This document shows, in pieces, positions 15,224-25,740 of a stretch of DNA of 40,682 nt (position 1 is its first letter; the number at the start of each line of letters is the position of its first letter). Both the position numbers and the translations under genes were made by a program. Location: NCBI GenBank assembly GCA_946479035.1, contig CAMLDW010000023.1:1-40682 (forward strand). Reading direction: 5' to 3'. Origin of the DNA: an uncultured Chthonomonadaceae bacterium (GTDB taxonomy: Bacteria; Armatimonadota; Fimbriimonadia; Fimbriimonadales; Fimbriimonadaceae). The notes under the pieces were generated by a model. It was not told the origin of the DNA and did not search any database. It was given only the letters and a program-made list of their open reading frames with translations.

Positions 15224-16190
15224 CGGGCTGGCCCGTGCGCGCGCTCTCATAGCCGGCCAGTGCGATCTCGGAGGCGGCCAGGCCGTCCTCCATCGTTACT
15301 CTGGGCGTCCGACGCTCGCGCACCGCCTCGATGAACTCGTCGACCATCCTCTGGTCGAGCCCGGTGCCGAAGCCGAGCTGAGAGTGCGCGCCGCTCTTTT
15401 CGCTGAACCAGTCGACGGCCTGCGGGAAGAGGTCAAGCTCGATCACGCCCTTCTCGCCGACGATCTTCAGCGTGACGTCGCCCCAGGCCTTGTAGCTTTC
15501 GGGCCGCGACCAGCTCGCGTCCAGGGTCGCGAAGGCGCCTCCCGGATACTCGATGGTCAGCATGGCCGTGTCCTCCCAGGACTCGCCGTGCATGTTGTTG
15601 CCGGTGACCGCGTGGACCCGGACGGGCTCTTCGCGAAGCAGGCGGCGCAGGACGTCGGCAACGTGGACGACGTGGTCGATCATCGCGCCGCCGCCCGACT
15701 TTGCCGGGTCGGTGAACCAGCCGCCGGGGCACTTGCCGTGGTTGGTCGCGCACACGGCCAGCACTCTTCCGACCTCGCCCGACTCGACCTTTGCCTGCGC
15801 GCTCTCAAAGGCGGGCGAGAACGGGCAAGGGAAGGCGGTCATGAGCATGGTGCCGCTCTTTTCCACCGCGGCTCGGATCCGGTCGGCCTGCTCCTTGCTC
15901 GCCGCGAGCGGCTTTTCACAAAGGACGGCCTTTCCTGCCGCAGCCGCGGATTCGATCAAATCGGCGTGGTCGAGGTTTTCACCTGCTATGACCACGGCGT
16001 CGCACTGGGCAAGGAGCGCTTCGCGGTCTTCCCATGCCTTGCCCGCGTGCTGCTCTTCAAACCGGCGTGCAGCCTCGGGGTCTTTGTCCCAGTGGCCGAG
16101 CGCGACGGCGCCCTTTGAATTCTGAAGCGAGTGCGCGTAGCTCGGCGCGTGCACGTGCGCGACCCCCAGCACTCCGACGCGGACCGGCAT
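15189..16190 (-). CDS. Gfo/Idh/MocA-family NAD(P)-dependent oxidoreductase
   Basis: The 333-residue protein starts MPVRVGVLGVAHVHAPSYA, a Rossmann fold with an AHVHA motif in place of the more usual glycine loop. It has VLCEKPLAASKEQADRI, with the catalytic EKP lysine, then GGGAMIDHVVHVADVLRRL with the DxxxH pattern. Such enzymes oxidise or epimerise sugars, inositols or their derivatives; the substrate is unknown. The start ATG 16190 is chosen because CATACT lies 6 nt upstream. A longer frame to 16328 would run into tsaE. Confidence 0.87.
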   Translation of the reverse strand: MPVRVGVLGVAHVHAPSYAHSLQNSKGAVALGHWDKDPEAARRFEEQHAGKAWEDREALLAQCDAVVIAGENLDHADLIESAAAAGKAVLCEKPLAASKEQADRIRAAVEKSGTMLMTAFPCPFSPAFESAQAKVESGEVGRVLAVCATNHGKCPGGWFTDPAKSGGGAMIDHVVHVADVLRRLLREEPVRVHAVTGNNMHGESWEDTAMLTIEYPGGAFATLDASWSRPESYKAWGDVTLKIVGEKGVIELDLFPQAVDWFSEKSGAHSQLGFGTGLDQRMVDEFIEAVRERRTPRVTMEDGLAASEIALAGYESARTGQPVSVGRRRVASS

Positions 16191-16196
16191 GGCTTT

Positions 16197-16202
16197 AGTA
16201 TG
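16197..16202 (-). promoter_or_regulatory. -10-like hexamer, leaderless start of the Gfo/Idh/MocA gene
   Basis: CATACT is followed by AAAGCC and ATG 16190. It sits in the 17-bp gap after the tsaE stop. Confidence 0.55.
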
Positions 16203-16207
16203 GCCCG

Positions 16208-16621
16208 TCAATTCGTCGGCGGCGAGACCGTTGCGGTGCGTCCCTCGCCTGCGAACTGGATGTCCACGAGCCAGGCTGCGCCCTCCGCGACGAGCCCTTG
16301 TGCGCGGTCTGGCCACTCGACGAGGCACAGGTGCGAATCCAAGTAGTCCTCGAGCCCGATCCCTTTGTGGCTCGCAACCCGGTACAGGTCGGCGTGCATG
16401 ACGGGCGGGTCGGTTTCGAAGGTCTGCACGAGGTTGAAGGTTGGGGAGCGCACGGGCCCTTCGAAGCGGAGCGCAACAAGCAGCCCGCGCACCAGCGTCG
16501 TCTTCCCCGCGCCGAGCGGGCCGGAGAGGAAGACCAGGTCGCCGCGCTTTAGCCTCTTGGCGAGCGATGTGCCGAGCGCCCGTGTGGCGGCTTCGTCCTT
16601 GAGCGCGTGCATTTCGGGCAT
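16208..16621 (-). CDS. tsaE: tRNA threonylcarbamoyladenosine biosynthesis ATPase
   Basis: TsaE works with TsaB and TsaD to make t6A37 in ANN-decoding tRNAs. The 137-residue protein has the P-loop FLSGPLGAGKTTLVRGLL and SPTFNLVQTF. The HADLYRV and LCLVEWPDR segments are also characteristic of the family. Length is near the usual 150. ATG 16621 is used; ATG 16612 is possible. TAAACT lies 10 nt upstream. Confidence 0.92.
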   Translation of the reverse strand: MPEMHALKDEAATRALGTSLAKRLKRGDLVFLSGPLGAGKTTLVRGLLVALRFEGPVRSPTFNLVQTFETDPPVMHADLYRVASHKGIGLEDYLDSHLCLVEWPDRAQGLVAEGAAWLVDIQFAGEGRTATVSPPTN

Positions 16622-16631
16622 CCGATGGGAG

Positions 16632-16637
16632 AGTTTA
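16632..16637 (-). promoter_or_regulatory. -10-like hexamer before tsaE
   Basis: TAAACT (TANNNT) lies 10 nt before ATG 16621. Support is weaker than for the CATAAT sites. Confidence 0.35.
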
Positions 16638-16679
16638 CAGGCGGGCGGACCGCTTGGACGGTCCCGTGCCGGCGACTTA

Positions 16680-16719
16680 AAGAAAATCGCGTGGCGACCG
16701 GTTTGGCTTGGTCGCCACG
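16680..16719 (-). terminator. Rho-independent terminator downstream of flagellin
   Basis: CGTGGCGACC (16690-16699) pairs perfectly with GGTCGCCACG (16710-16719). On the minus strand the stem is followed by CGATTTTCTTT. A second hairpin at 16752-16775 (GGCCCGGGGTC with GACCCCCGGGCC) lies nearer the gene and lacks a U-run on this strand. Confidence 0.7.
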
Positions 16720-16801
16720 CTACGACGAGACTAGTTTCTTCGCGAGTTTTGGGCCCGGGGTCTGACCCCCGGGCCGTCTTTTCGCGTTTCAGGTCTCAAG
16801 A

Positions 16802-18241
16802 CTAACCACGCAGGAGCGACAGCACGGCCTGGGGCGCACTGTTGGCCTGCGCGAGGACCGAGAGGCCGCTCTGCTGGAGGATCTGGAGCTTGGTGAAGGT
16901 CGTCATCTCGTCGGCGATGTCCGTGTCGCGGATCTGCGACTCGGTGGCCGAGAGGTTCTCCTTAGCGACACCGAGTGAGCGGATGTTCGACTGAAGGATG
17001 TTGTCCATGAAGGAGCCGATCTCGCCTCGCTTGAGGTTGAGACCGTCGATCGCGTCGTCGATCGTCGTGATCGCGGCGGTCGCTCCTGCCGCGGTCGTGA
17101 CGTCGATGCTGCCGAAGCCCAGCGCGGAGGCGCTGAAGTTCGGGATCGAGAGCAGGGTCGTCTGGCCGGCGTTGCCGCCGATCTGGAACTGCGCGGTACC
17201 GACCGTCACCTGTGCGACGGCCGTCAGCGTCCCGACGGCGTTGCCCGCCTCGGTGAGGACCACTCGGTTCCCCTTGCTGTCGGAGAGCGTGAGGCCGTTT
17301 GCGCCGTTGAACCCGGCGGTGAAGGTCACCGGGGTGAGCGCGCCGACGGTCACGTCCGCGACTGCGTCCACGCCCGACACGCTGGCAGAGCCAGGCGCTG
17401 CCTGGATCACGCCGCTCGCGTCGACGAGGTTGACCGAGAAGTTCGAGCCGTATGTCGTCTGGCGCAGCTGGATCTGGCCGTTTCCGCCGCTGAAGATGGC
17501 TTCGGCGACAACCCCTGTCTGGCCAGAGGCGTCGTTGATCTTGCTGACGACATCGCCAAAGGTGTCGGTCGCGGCCATGTTGAACGCGATGCCGTTCACG
17601 CTGAACGAGCTGGCGGCGCCGATCGCGGTCGCCTGGTAGGTCGCCAGGTCGGCAGCGGCGGTCGTACGCGTACCGGTGAGGGTCGCTTTGGTGGCTGCGG
17701 TCGTGACGTTGATGTCAACCGCGCCGCCCGCACTGAGGGTCTGGTTGCCGATCTCGCCGCCCAGGCTCAGGGACTTCACGTTGGTCAAGTCGACGACGAT
17801 GGCATTGACGCCGGCCGAGCCGTCAAGGATCTTCTTGCGGCCGAACTGCGTCTGCTGCGCGATGCGGTCGATCGAGCGCGTAATGAGGTCGATCTGCGTC
17901 TGGTTCGCCTGCAGCTGCGAGGTGCTGAGCGTGCCTGTGTTGGCAGAAAGCACCGCGAGCGAGCGGGACTGGCGCATCAGGCGCGAGATCTCGTCGAGAG
18001 CACCTTCGGCGGTCTTTGTGTAGTTAAGCGCGTCCTGGCTGTTCTTGATCGCCTGTTCGACGCCGCTGATCTGCGCGCGGAAGTTCTCGGACTCGATCAG
18101 GCCGGCGGGGTCGTCGGCTGCCGAGTTGATCCGTAGGCCCGTCGAGAGCCTGTTGATAGAGCTGGCGAACTCCATACCCGTCGTGTTGAGGTTGCGAAGG
18201 GCGTTCATCGCCGAAACGTTCGTGTTCACGCGAAAAGACAT
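16802..18241 (-). CDS. fliC: Flagellin
   Basis: Flagellin is the filament subunit, exported through the flagellar type III system. The 479-residue protein has the conserved D0/D1 N-terminus (FRVNTNVSAMNALRNLN, SINRLSTGLRINSAADDPAG, QTQFGRKKILDGSAG). Its C-terminus is also conserved (SFMDNILQSNIRSLGVAKENL, IADEMTTFTKLQILQQSGLS, ending LLRG). A central Ala/Thr/Val-rich region of about 240 residues forms the surface domain. ATG 18241 is set by a strong GGAGGA 9 nt upstream. The 5' leader is long and has a hairpin at 18271-18288, unlike the leaderless genes nearby. No other flagellar gene is in the window. Confidence 0.95.
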   Translation of the reverse strand: MSFRVNTNVSAMNALRNLNTTGMEFASSINRLSTGLRINSAADDPAGLIESENFRAQISGVEQAIKNSQDALNYTKTAEGALDEISRLMRQSRSLAVLSANTGTLSTSQLQANQTQIDLITRSIDRIAQQTQFGRKKILDGSAGVNAIVVDLTNVKSLSLGGEIGNQTLSAGGAVDINVTTAATKATLTGTRTTAAADLATYQATAIGAASSFSVNGIAFNMAATDTFGDVVSKINDASGQTGVVAEAIFSGGNGQIQLRQTTYGSNFSVNLVDASGVIQAAPGSASVSGVDAVADVTVGALTPVTFTAGFNGANGLTLSDSKGNRVVLTEAGNAVGTLTAVAQVTVGTAQFQIGGNAGQTTLLSIPNFSASALGFGSIDVTTAAGATAAITTIDDAIDGLNLKRGEIGSFMDNILQSNIRSLGVAKENLSATESQIRDTDIADEMTTFTKLQILQQSGLSVLAQANSAPQAVLSLLRG

Positions 18242-18483
18242 TCTGAGTTTTCCTCCGTGAGGCCCGCCTTCGGCCCTTCCTTGGGCCGGCGCTTTGTGGG
18301 CGCAGGGCGTGCCTAACAAACGCCTTATTCCCTGTCACAATTGCCTGGTACCTAGTAAAAATACGGGTATTCAGCAAATTTGCGGGGTTCCAGGAAGGCC
18401 GGTAATTGTGCGTGTGGGGGGAGGGCCGGTGGAGGCTTCGAACTGGGCGCACGGGGAAGCGACGCTGCGTGACAAACTCAGCC
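18242..18483. promoter_or_regulatory. Flagellin leader and divergent intergenic region
   Basis: GGAGGA at 18256-18251 is the flagellin ribosome binding site, and CGGCCC/GGGCCG at 18271-18288 forms a 6-bp hairpin just upstream of it. Further out is an AT-richer patch with AATACGGGTATT, a short palindrome near 18360. I see no sequence that clearly matches a sigma-28 promoter. The region also precedes the divergent ABC permease gene. Confidence 0.5.
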
Positions 18484-20028
18484 ATGTCGCTGGTCGGGCG
18501 GGTGGGGCGGAGGAGGCCGAGGGCGCGGTTCGCGATGGCCGTGCTCTACGTCGTCTTGAGCCTGGGGGCGGTCACGACGCTCTACCCGTTCCTGACGATG
18601 GTGACGACCGGGTTCAAGGGCCCGACGGACCAGAACGACGGCAAGCTTGTCCCTGCCTTCTGGTCGGACGAGAAGGCGCTCGAGGAGAAGTACCTCACCG
18701 AGAAGTACGCGGGCGACCTCTCTATGATGAGGTCGTACTCGATCGGGGCAGAGGCCGACCCCAAGACGCTCTCGGACTATGAGAGGCTGCTGATGTCGCT
18801 GCCGAGCGACCAGTGGGTCGCGGCTTTCCGGAACCCGCCGAACAACGTCACCAGCCGCTTGCAGATCCGCTACCAGGCGTGGCTGCGCGAGCGGTACCGC
18901 GGCGACATCGCGGCGCTCAACCAGGCCTACAGCGAGCTGAACCAGGCGTTCCAGACGGTGGTCGTGCCGAACGAGCTGTTCTTCCGGCTCAGGTGGAGGC
19001 CCGTGGAAGACGGCAAATGGCGCGACTGGCTGGAGTTCAAGAGAACATTGCCCGCCGAGTTCCGCATCCCGGTCCGCATCGAGAGGATCGCGCAGGAGGC
19101 GCTGAGGTCGAAGTACGCCGGGGACTTTACCAAGCTGCCTGCGGTCAACGCAGGCCGTGCGAAGTCGTTCGAGGAGATGCGGACGGGAGACCTCAAGGGA
19201 CTGCTCTTGTTTGCAGGGATCGGCATGGCGCCTGCCGAGGTGCCGTACTACGACCGACCCTGGCCGGATCGCACGTGGGAAGAGGCCGGCAGGGGAGAGC
19301 TGCCGGTCCGTGCGTACGACCTCTCCGTCCTGCGCCAGAACGAGACCGCGATCAAGCGCGAGATGTCCACCCGAAACTACCGGTACGTCGTGGACTACGT
19401 GGCGATCAACGGCCGCGCGCTTTGGAACACGGTCGTGTTCTGCTTCCTCGCCGTGTTGGTGCAGCTCACGGTGAACCCGCTTGCGGCGTACGCGCTCGCG
19501 CGGTTCCCGATGAAGGCGACCTCCCGCGTCCTGCTGATGCTGCTCGCGACGATGGCTTTTCCTGCGGAGGTCGCGATGATCCCGGCGTTCCTCTTGCTCA
19601 AGCACCTGGGGCTGCTCAACACCTTCGCCGCGCTCGTCCTGCCGACCGCGGCGAACGGCTATATGATCTTTCTGCTCAAGGGGTTCTTCGAGTCTCTGCC
19701 GAAGGAGGTGTTCGAGAGCGGCCAGATCGACGGCGCGTCGGAATGGAGGCTGATGCTGCGGCTCGCCCTGCCGCTCAGCAAGCCGGTGATGGGCTATATG
19801 GGTCTGCTGGCGTTCATGGGGGCGTACAGCGCGTTCCTGTACGCGTTCCTGGTGGCGCAGGACCGGCACGTGTGGACGCTGATGGTGTTCATCTACCAGC
19901 TTCAGCAGATCGCGCCGCGCTCGGTGATGATGGCGGCGGTGACGCTGGCGGCGGTGCCGACGATCGTGGTGTTCCTGCTCGCGCAGCGGGTGATCATGCG
20001 GGGAATCGTGCTGCCGGGCGAGCGCTGA
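18484..20028 (+). CDS. Carbohydrate ABC transporter permease (MalG type) with a large extracytoplasmic insertion
   Basis: The 514-residue protein has TM1 (AVLYVVLSLGAVTTLYPFL) and, near residue 310 onward, a standard MalG-like core: LWNTVVFCFLAVLVQL, LAAYALARFPMK, and the EAA loop ESGQIDGASEWRLMLRLALP that docks the ATPase. The usual length is about 280. The excess is a segment of about 260 residues between TM1 and TM2, predicted outside the membrane. It holds three similar motifs: EKYLTEKYAGDLSMM, YQAWLRERYRGDIAALNQAY and AQEALRSKYAGDFTKL. The second resembles a motif in large sugar hydrolases, so a sugar-binding role is possible. No partner permease, binding protein or ATPase gene is adjacent. 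ATG 18484 is used. Confidence 0.87.
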   Translation: MSLVGRVGRRRPRARFAMAVLYVVLSLGAVTTLYPFLTMVTTGFKGPTDQNDGKLVPAFWSDEKALEEKYLTEKYAGDLSMMRSYSIGAEADPKTLSDYERLLMSLPSDQWVAAFRNPPNNVTSRLQIRYQAWLRERYRGDIAALNQAYSELNQAFQTVVVPNELFFRLRWRPVEDGKWRDWLEFKRTLPAEFRIPVRIERIAQEALRSKYAGDFTKLPAVNAGRAKSFEEMRTGDLKGLLLFAGIGMAPAEVPYYDRPWPDRTWEEAGRGELPVRAYDLSVLRQNETAIKREMSTRNYRYVVDYVAINGRALWNTVVFCFLAVLVQLTVNPLAAYALARFPMKATSRVLLMLLATMAFPAEVAMIPAFLLLKHLGLLNTFAALVLPTAANGYMIFLLKGFFESLPKEVFESGQIDGASEWRLMLRLALPLSKPVMGYMGLLAFMGAYSAFLYAFLVAQDRHVWTLMVFIYQLQQIAPRSVMMAAVTLAAVPTIVVFLLAQRVIMRGIVLPGER

Positions 20029-20036
20029 CCGATCAG

Positions 20037-21017
20037 TCAGATCTGTCCGATCCCTTCGAGAATCTCCTGAACGAACCCCGGCCCCCTGTAGACCCAGCCC
20101 GTGTAGACCTGGACGAGGTCTGCGCCGATGGCGAGCTTGTTCTTGGCGTCTTCGCCGGACATGACGCCGCCGACCCCGATCAGCGTGAGCCGGTCACCTG
20201 CGGCCTTGCGCACAGTTCGCAGCGCCTCGTCGGCCAAGCCGCGCAAAGGCTCGCCAGAGAGCCCTCCCTCGATCCCAGGGTCGGCGGAGAGCATCGAGCG
20301 CGAGACCGTGGTGTTCGTGCAGACCATCCCGGTCAGGCCGAGCGAAAGCGCGACCGCCACGGCGCCTTCGATCGCGGGCTTTGACAGGTCCGGCGCGATC
20401 TTGACGAAGAGCGGCTTTTGAGCGTCGATCTCCTTGAGCCGAGTGAGGATCCGAGAAAGCGCATCTTTGTCCTGCAGCTCGCGCAGGCCGGACGTGTTGG
20501 GCGACGAGACGTTGACGACGACGTAGTCCGCGAAACCCTTGAGCAGGCGGTACGAGTACGCGTAGTCCTCTGCCGCGTCGGCGAGGCCGGTCACCTTCGA
20601 CTTTCCGATGTTGACTCCGAGGGGGATCCCGGCTCTCTTGCCCTCGAGGCGCCGCGCCATCGCGTCCGCCCCCTGGTTGTTGAAGCCAAGGCGATTGATG
20701 ACTGCCTTGTGCTGCGGCAGTCGGAACACGCGGGGCCTCGGGTTTCCCGGCTGCGCGTGGCGCGTCACCGTGCCGACCTCGACGAAGCCAAAGCCCAGGT
20801 CCTTCCAGCGCTCGAGCGCGACAGCGTTCTTGTCGAAGCCTGCGGCAAGGCCGACCGGGTTTGGGAAGCTCACGCCAAAGAGCGTTTTTTCGAGGTCAGT
20901 TCTCGGCGGCTTGGCCCTCGCGAGCCCCGCCCTGACGGCCCTCAGCGCGAGGTTGTGCGCCGTCTCTGGATCGAGGAGGAAGAGCAGCGGGCGCAGAAGG
21001 CCCTCGTAGAGCGGCAT
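20037..21017 (-). CDS. pyrD: Dihydroorotate dehydrogenase (quinone), class 2
   Basis: PyrD oxidises dihydroorotate to orotate with FMN, passing electrons to quinone. The 326-residue protein has an N-terminal membrane-associating helix (LRPLLFLLDPETAHNLALRA), marking class 2. Also present are PNPVGLAAGFDKNAVALERW, FNNQGADAMARRL and VVVNVSSPNTSGLRELQ, with the catalytic Ser region. LIGVGGVMSGEDAKNKLAIGAD and VQVYTGWVYRGPG bind FMN. It is separate from the pyrR-pyrB-pyrC operon at 25741. The stop lies 8 bp from the convergent permease stop. Confidence 0.95.
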   Translation of the reverse strand: MPLYEGLLRPLLFLLDPETAHNLALRAVRAGLARAKPPRTDLEKTLFGVSFPNPVGLAAGFDKNAVALERWKDLGFGFVEVGTVTRHAQPGNPRPRVFRLPQHKAVINRLGFNNQGADAMARRLEGKRAGIPLGVNIGKSKVTGLADAAEDYAYSYRLLKGFADYVVVNVSSPNTSGLRELQDKDALSRILTRLKEIDAQKPLFVKIAPDLSKPAIEGAVAVALSLGLTGMVCTNTTVSRSMLSADPGIEGGLSGEPLRGLADEALRTVRKAAGDRLTLIGVGGVMSGEDAKNKLAIGADLVQVYTGWVYRGPGFVQEILEGIGQI

Positions 21018-21025
21018 CGGCGACG

Positions 21026-21031
21026 ATTATG
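21026..21031 (-). promoter_or_regulatory. -10-like hexamer before pyrD
   Basis: CATAAT lies 8 nt before ATG 21017, giving a leader of about 1-2 nt at most. Confidence 0.55.
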
Positions 21032-21140
21032 GCGGAGCGGGAGCGGCCTTTGAGGGCGCGCGTCGGGTCGTGGGAAAACAGCCCGGAAAAACGTCGAAAA
21101 AACGGCCTGGAAAGGGCCCGGATCGACCCCTGTCGCCGGG

Positions 21141-21146
21141 TACAAT
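21141..21146 (+). promoter_or_regulatory. Probable -10 of gyrB
   Basis: TACAAT lies 49 nt before ATG 21196, so this transcript would have a leader of about 43 nt. AGGAG at 21168-21172 is too far from the ATG to be an ideal Shine-Dalgarno. Confidence 0.4.
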
Positions 21147-21195
21147 TTGAACCGGAAATGCGGGTTTAGGAGCCGCATCTTTTGTTAGATTTGCC

Positions 21196-23379
<2,184 letters not shown>

Positions 23380-23445
23380 CCGCCTGACCCGAGGGCCGGC
23401 CTGCGTCCCGCCCCCTTCGGGGAGTCGAGCTGGCACGCTCCTCGG

Positions 23446-23451
23446 TATCCT
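23446..23451 (+). promoter_or_regulatory. -10-like hexamer, leaderless start of the M29 aminopeptidase
   Basis: TATCCT is followed by CGCGCA and ATG 23458, the same 6-nt spacing as the CATAAT sites. Confidence 0.55.
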
Positions 23452-23457
23452 CGCGCA

Positions 23458-24576
23458 ATGCTCGACCCGCGCGTGACGAAGCTCGCTGAGCTTCTTTGCA
23501 CCCACTCGACCTCGCTCTCCGAAAAGGACGCGGTGCTCGTGCACGCGTTCGACTTGCCGGACGAGGTGACCGCAGAGGTGGTGCGGGTCGCTCGCGGCAA
23601 GGGGGCGCAGGTCGTGCTCAGGCTGGAGAGCGGGCGCGCAAGGAGGCAGCTCATGCTCGCGATGACCGAGGAGAACGCCAAGACGATCGCGGACATCGAG
23701 CTCTACGAGATGAAGAAGATGACCGCCTACATCGCGGTCCGGGGCAGCGACAACGTGAGCGAGATGGGGGACGTGCCCGACGACAAAATGACGCTCTGGA
23801 GCCGCAACTACACTCAGCCGGTCGTTCTGGGCCAGCGCGTGCCGCACACCAAGTGGGTCGCGCTGCGCTGGCCGAGCGCGAGCATGGCGCAGCAGGCAGG
23901 GATGTCCACCGACGCTTTCGAGGAGTTCTACTTCAACGTCTGCACGATGGACTACGCAAAGATGAGGAGGGCAGCCGAGCCGCTGCGCGAACTGATGCTC
24001 AAGACCGACCGCGTCGAGATCAAAGGGAACGGGACAGACGTCGGCTTCAGCATCAAGGGCGTGGGAGTGCGGCAGAGCTACGGGCTGCGCAACATCCCGG
24101 ACGGCGAGTGCTTCACGGCGCCGGTGCGCGACAGTGTGAACGGGACAGTGCAGTACAACGCGGTCTCGCTGTTCCAGGGCACGGAGTTCAAGGACGTGAA
24201 GCTCGTTTGCAAGCAAGGGAAGGTGGTCGAGGCGCACGCCGGCGAGAAGACGGGCAAGATGAACGAGATCCTGGACACGGACGAAGGCGCGCGCTACTTC
24301 GGCGAGTGGGCCCTCGGCTACAACCCGTACATCCTTCACCCGATGAAGGACACGCTCTTTGACGAGAAGATCGGCGGCTCTTTCCACATGACGCCGGGCA
24401 ACGCGTACGACGACGCCGACAACGGCAACCGCTCCGCGGTGCACTGGGACATCGTGTGCATCCAGCGGCCGGAGTACGGCGGCGGCGAGGTCTACTTCGA
24501 CGGCAGGCTGGTGCGAAAGGACGGCCTCTTCGTGCTCCCTGAGCTGCAGGGGCTCAACCCGGAGAACCTGAAATGA
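23458..24576 (+). CDS. M29-family metallo-aminopeptidase (AmpS/AmpII type)
   Basis: The 372-residue protein matches thermophilic aminopeptidases of family M29, which remove N-terminal residues using a two-metal centre. C-terminal metal-binding segments are present: DEGARYFGEWALGYNPYI, GGSFHMTPGNAY and SAVHWDIVCIQ. The N-terminal domain shows VTKLAELLCTHSTSLSEKDAV and LRLESGRARRQLMLAMTEEN. Length is near the usual 400. The 3' end overlaps the next acetyltransferase gene by ATGA, so it probably heads an M29-GNAT-rnhC transcript. Confidence 0.9.
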   Translation: MLDPRVTKLAELLCTHSTSLSEKDAVLVHAFDLPDEVTAEVVRVARGKGAQVVLRLESGRARRQLMLAMTEENAKTIADIELYEMKKMTAYIAVRGSDNVSEMGDVPDDKMTLWSRNYTQPVVLGQRVPHTKWVALRWPSASMAQQAGMSTDAFEEFYFNVCTMDYAKMRRAAEPLRELMLKTDRVEIKGNGTDVGFSIKGVGVRQSYGLRNIPDGECFTAPVRDSVNGTVQYNAVSLFQGTEFKDVKLVCKQGKVVEAHAGEKTGKMNEILDTDEGARYFGEWALGYNPYILHPMKDTLFDEKIGGSFHMTPGNAYDDADNGNRSAVHWDIVCIQRPEYGGGEVYFDGRLVRKDGLFVLPELQGLNPENLK

Positions 24577-25064
24577 CGGGCCTCGACCTGACTGTGCGGC
24601 TTGCGAACCTGGACGACCCGCGAGACGCCGATGCGGTGCTCGAGATGACGCGCGCGTACGCGCGGGACCCGATGGGCGGCGGGAAGGACCTAGACGAGGA
24701 CGTAAAGTCGCGGCTCATCGGCGAGATGCGCTCGCACCCTGCGCTTTTTTGCGTTGTGGCGTGGGAGGGCGAGACGCCGGTCGGCATCGCAACGTGCCTG
24801 GTCAGCTTCTCGACCTTCCGCGCCAAGAGGCTCGTGAACATCCACGACCTCTCGGTCGTGCCGGGGATGCGAGGGCGCGGCGTGAGCCGTCGGCTGTTGC
24901 AGGCCGTGGAGGAGCACGCAAGGGCGGAAGGGTGCGCGAAGGTGACGCTCGAAGTGCTGGGCAGGAACCAACTCGCGCGCGACGTTTACGCGAAGATGGG
25001 GTTCGACGGCTCGCGGTGCGGCGAAGAGGACGCAAAGCTCTTCTGCGCGAAGGACATCGAGTGA
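24573..25064 (+). CDS. GNAT-family N-acetyltransferase
   Basis: The 163-residue protein has a single GNAT domain with VNIHDLSVVPGMRGRGVSRR as the acetyl-CoA loop and RDVYAKMGFDGSRC near the end. The acceptor is unknown. Its start overlaps the aminopeptidase stop by 4 bp and rnhC begins 2 bp after its stop, so it is the middle gene of a tight cluster. Confidence 0.88.
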   Translation: MTGLDLTVRLANLDDPRDADAVLEMTRAYARDPMGGGKDLDEDVKSRLIGEMRSHPALFCVVAWEGETPVGIATCLVSFSTFRAKRLVNIHDLSVVPGMRGRGVSRRLLQAVEEHARAEGCAKVTLEVLGRNQLARDVYAKMGFDGSRCGEEDAKLFCAKDIE

Positions 25065-25066
25065 CC

Positions 25067-25708
25067 ATGGCCGAAGAGCGGATCGGCGTGGACGAGAGCG
25101 GCAAGGGCGACTTCTTCGGCCCGCTCGTGATCGCCGCTTGCTACGTCGCCCCGCACCACTACGCGGAGCTCGAAGAGGTGAAGGACAGCAAGCAGCTCAC
25201 CGACAAGAAGGCGACCGACCTCGCGCGGGTGATCAAGAAGCACTGTCCGCACGAGGTCGTGGTCATCGGCCCGGAGAAGTACAACGAGCTGCACGCGAAG
25301 ATCGGAAACCTGAACAAGCTGCTGGCGTGGGGGCACGCGCAGGCGATCCAAAACGTGCTCGAGAAGCAGGCCTGCAGGCTCGTGATCAGCGACCAGTTCG
25401 CCAACCCGGCCTACCTGCAGGGCCTGTTGGACAAGAAGGGGCTCGACGTGGTGCTGCTCTCGCAGGTGAGGGCAGAGTCGGACCTCGCGGTCGCAGCGGC
25501 GAGCGTGCTGGCCAGGGCGGAGTTCCTGAACCGGCTCAAGCGGCTCGGCGACGCGCTCGGCGTGCCGCTCCCGAAGGGCGCTGGGCCGCAGGTCGACCAG
25601 ACTGCCGCTACGATCATCAGGCAAAAAGGCGAGGCTGCGCTGCGGGGCGTCGCCAAGCTCCACTTCAAGACGGTCGAAAAGGCGCGGGCGCTGGCCAAAG
25701 GGCTTTGA
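25067..25708 (+). CDS. rnhC: Ribonuclease HIII
   Basis: RNase HIII cleaves RNA in RNA-DNA hybrids. The 213-residue protein starts MAEERIGVDESGKGDFFGPL, the HIII signature in which DE(S)GKGD replaces the DEAGRG of HII. It carries KDSKQLTDKKATDLARVI, LVISDQFANPAY and RAESDLAVAAASVLARAEFL, with the later acidic catalytic residues. It lacks the N-terminal TBP-like domain of the roughly 300-residue Bacillus RnhC, so it is a short form. GTG 25061 is an alternative start. Confidence 0.9.
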   Translation: MAEERIGVDESGKGDFFGPLVIAACYVAPHHYAELEEVKDSKQLTDKKATDLARVIKKHCPHEVVVIGPEKYNELHAKIGNLNKLLAWGHAQAIQNVLEKQACRLVISDQFANPAYLQGLLDKKGLDVVLLSQVRAESDLAVAAASVLARAEFLNRLKRLGDALGVPLPKGAGPQVDQTAATIIRQKGEAALRGVAKLHFKTVEKARALAKGL

Positions 25709-25733
25709 GCGGCCCCGTTGGCTCCGCCATAAT
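25705..25733 (+). promoter_or_regulatory. Promoter of the pyrR-pyrB-pyrC operon
   Basis: TTGAGC (25705-25710) and CATAAT (25728-25733) are 17 nt apart, the best two-box promoter in the window. The -10 is only 7 nt before ATG 25741, so the mRNA should be leaderless and has no room for a PyrR attenuator. The -35 overlaps the rnhC stop. Confidence 0.65.
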
Positions 25734-25740
25734 CGGGCCG

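Noticed and set aside
16752..16775. GC-rich hairpin as the main flagellin terminator
   Set aside because: On the flagellin strand it is not followed by a U-run. The hairpin at 16690-16719 with TTTTCTTT is the better candidate.
25709..25740. PyrR attenuator or riboswitch before pyrR
   Set aside because: Only 32 bp separate the genes and they are filled by the promoter; no hairpin with a U-run is present.
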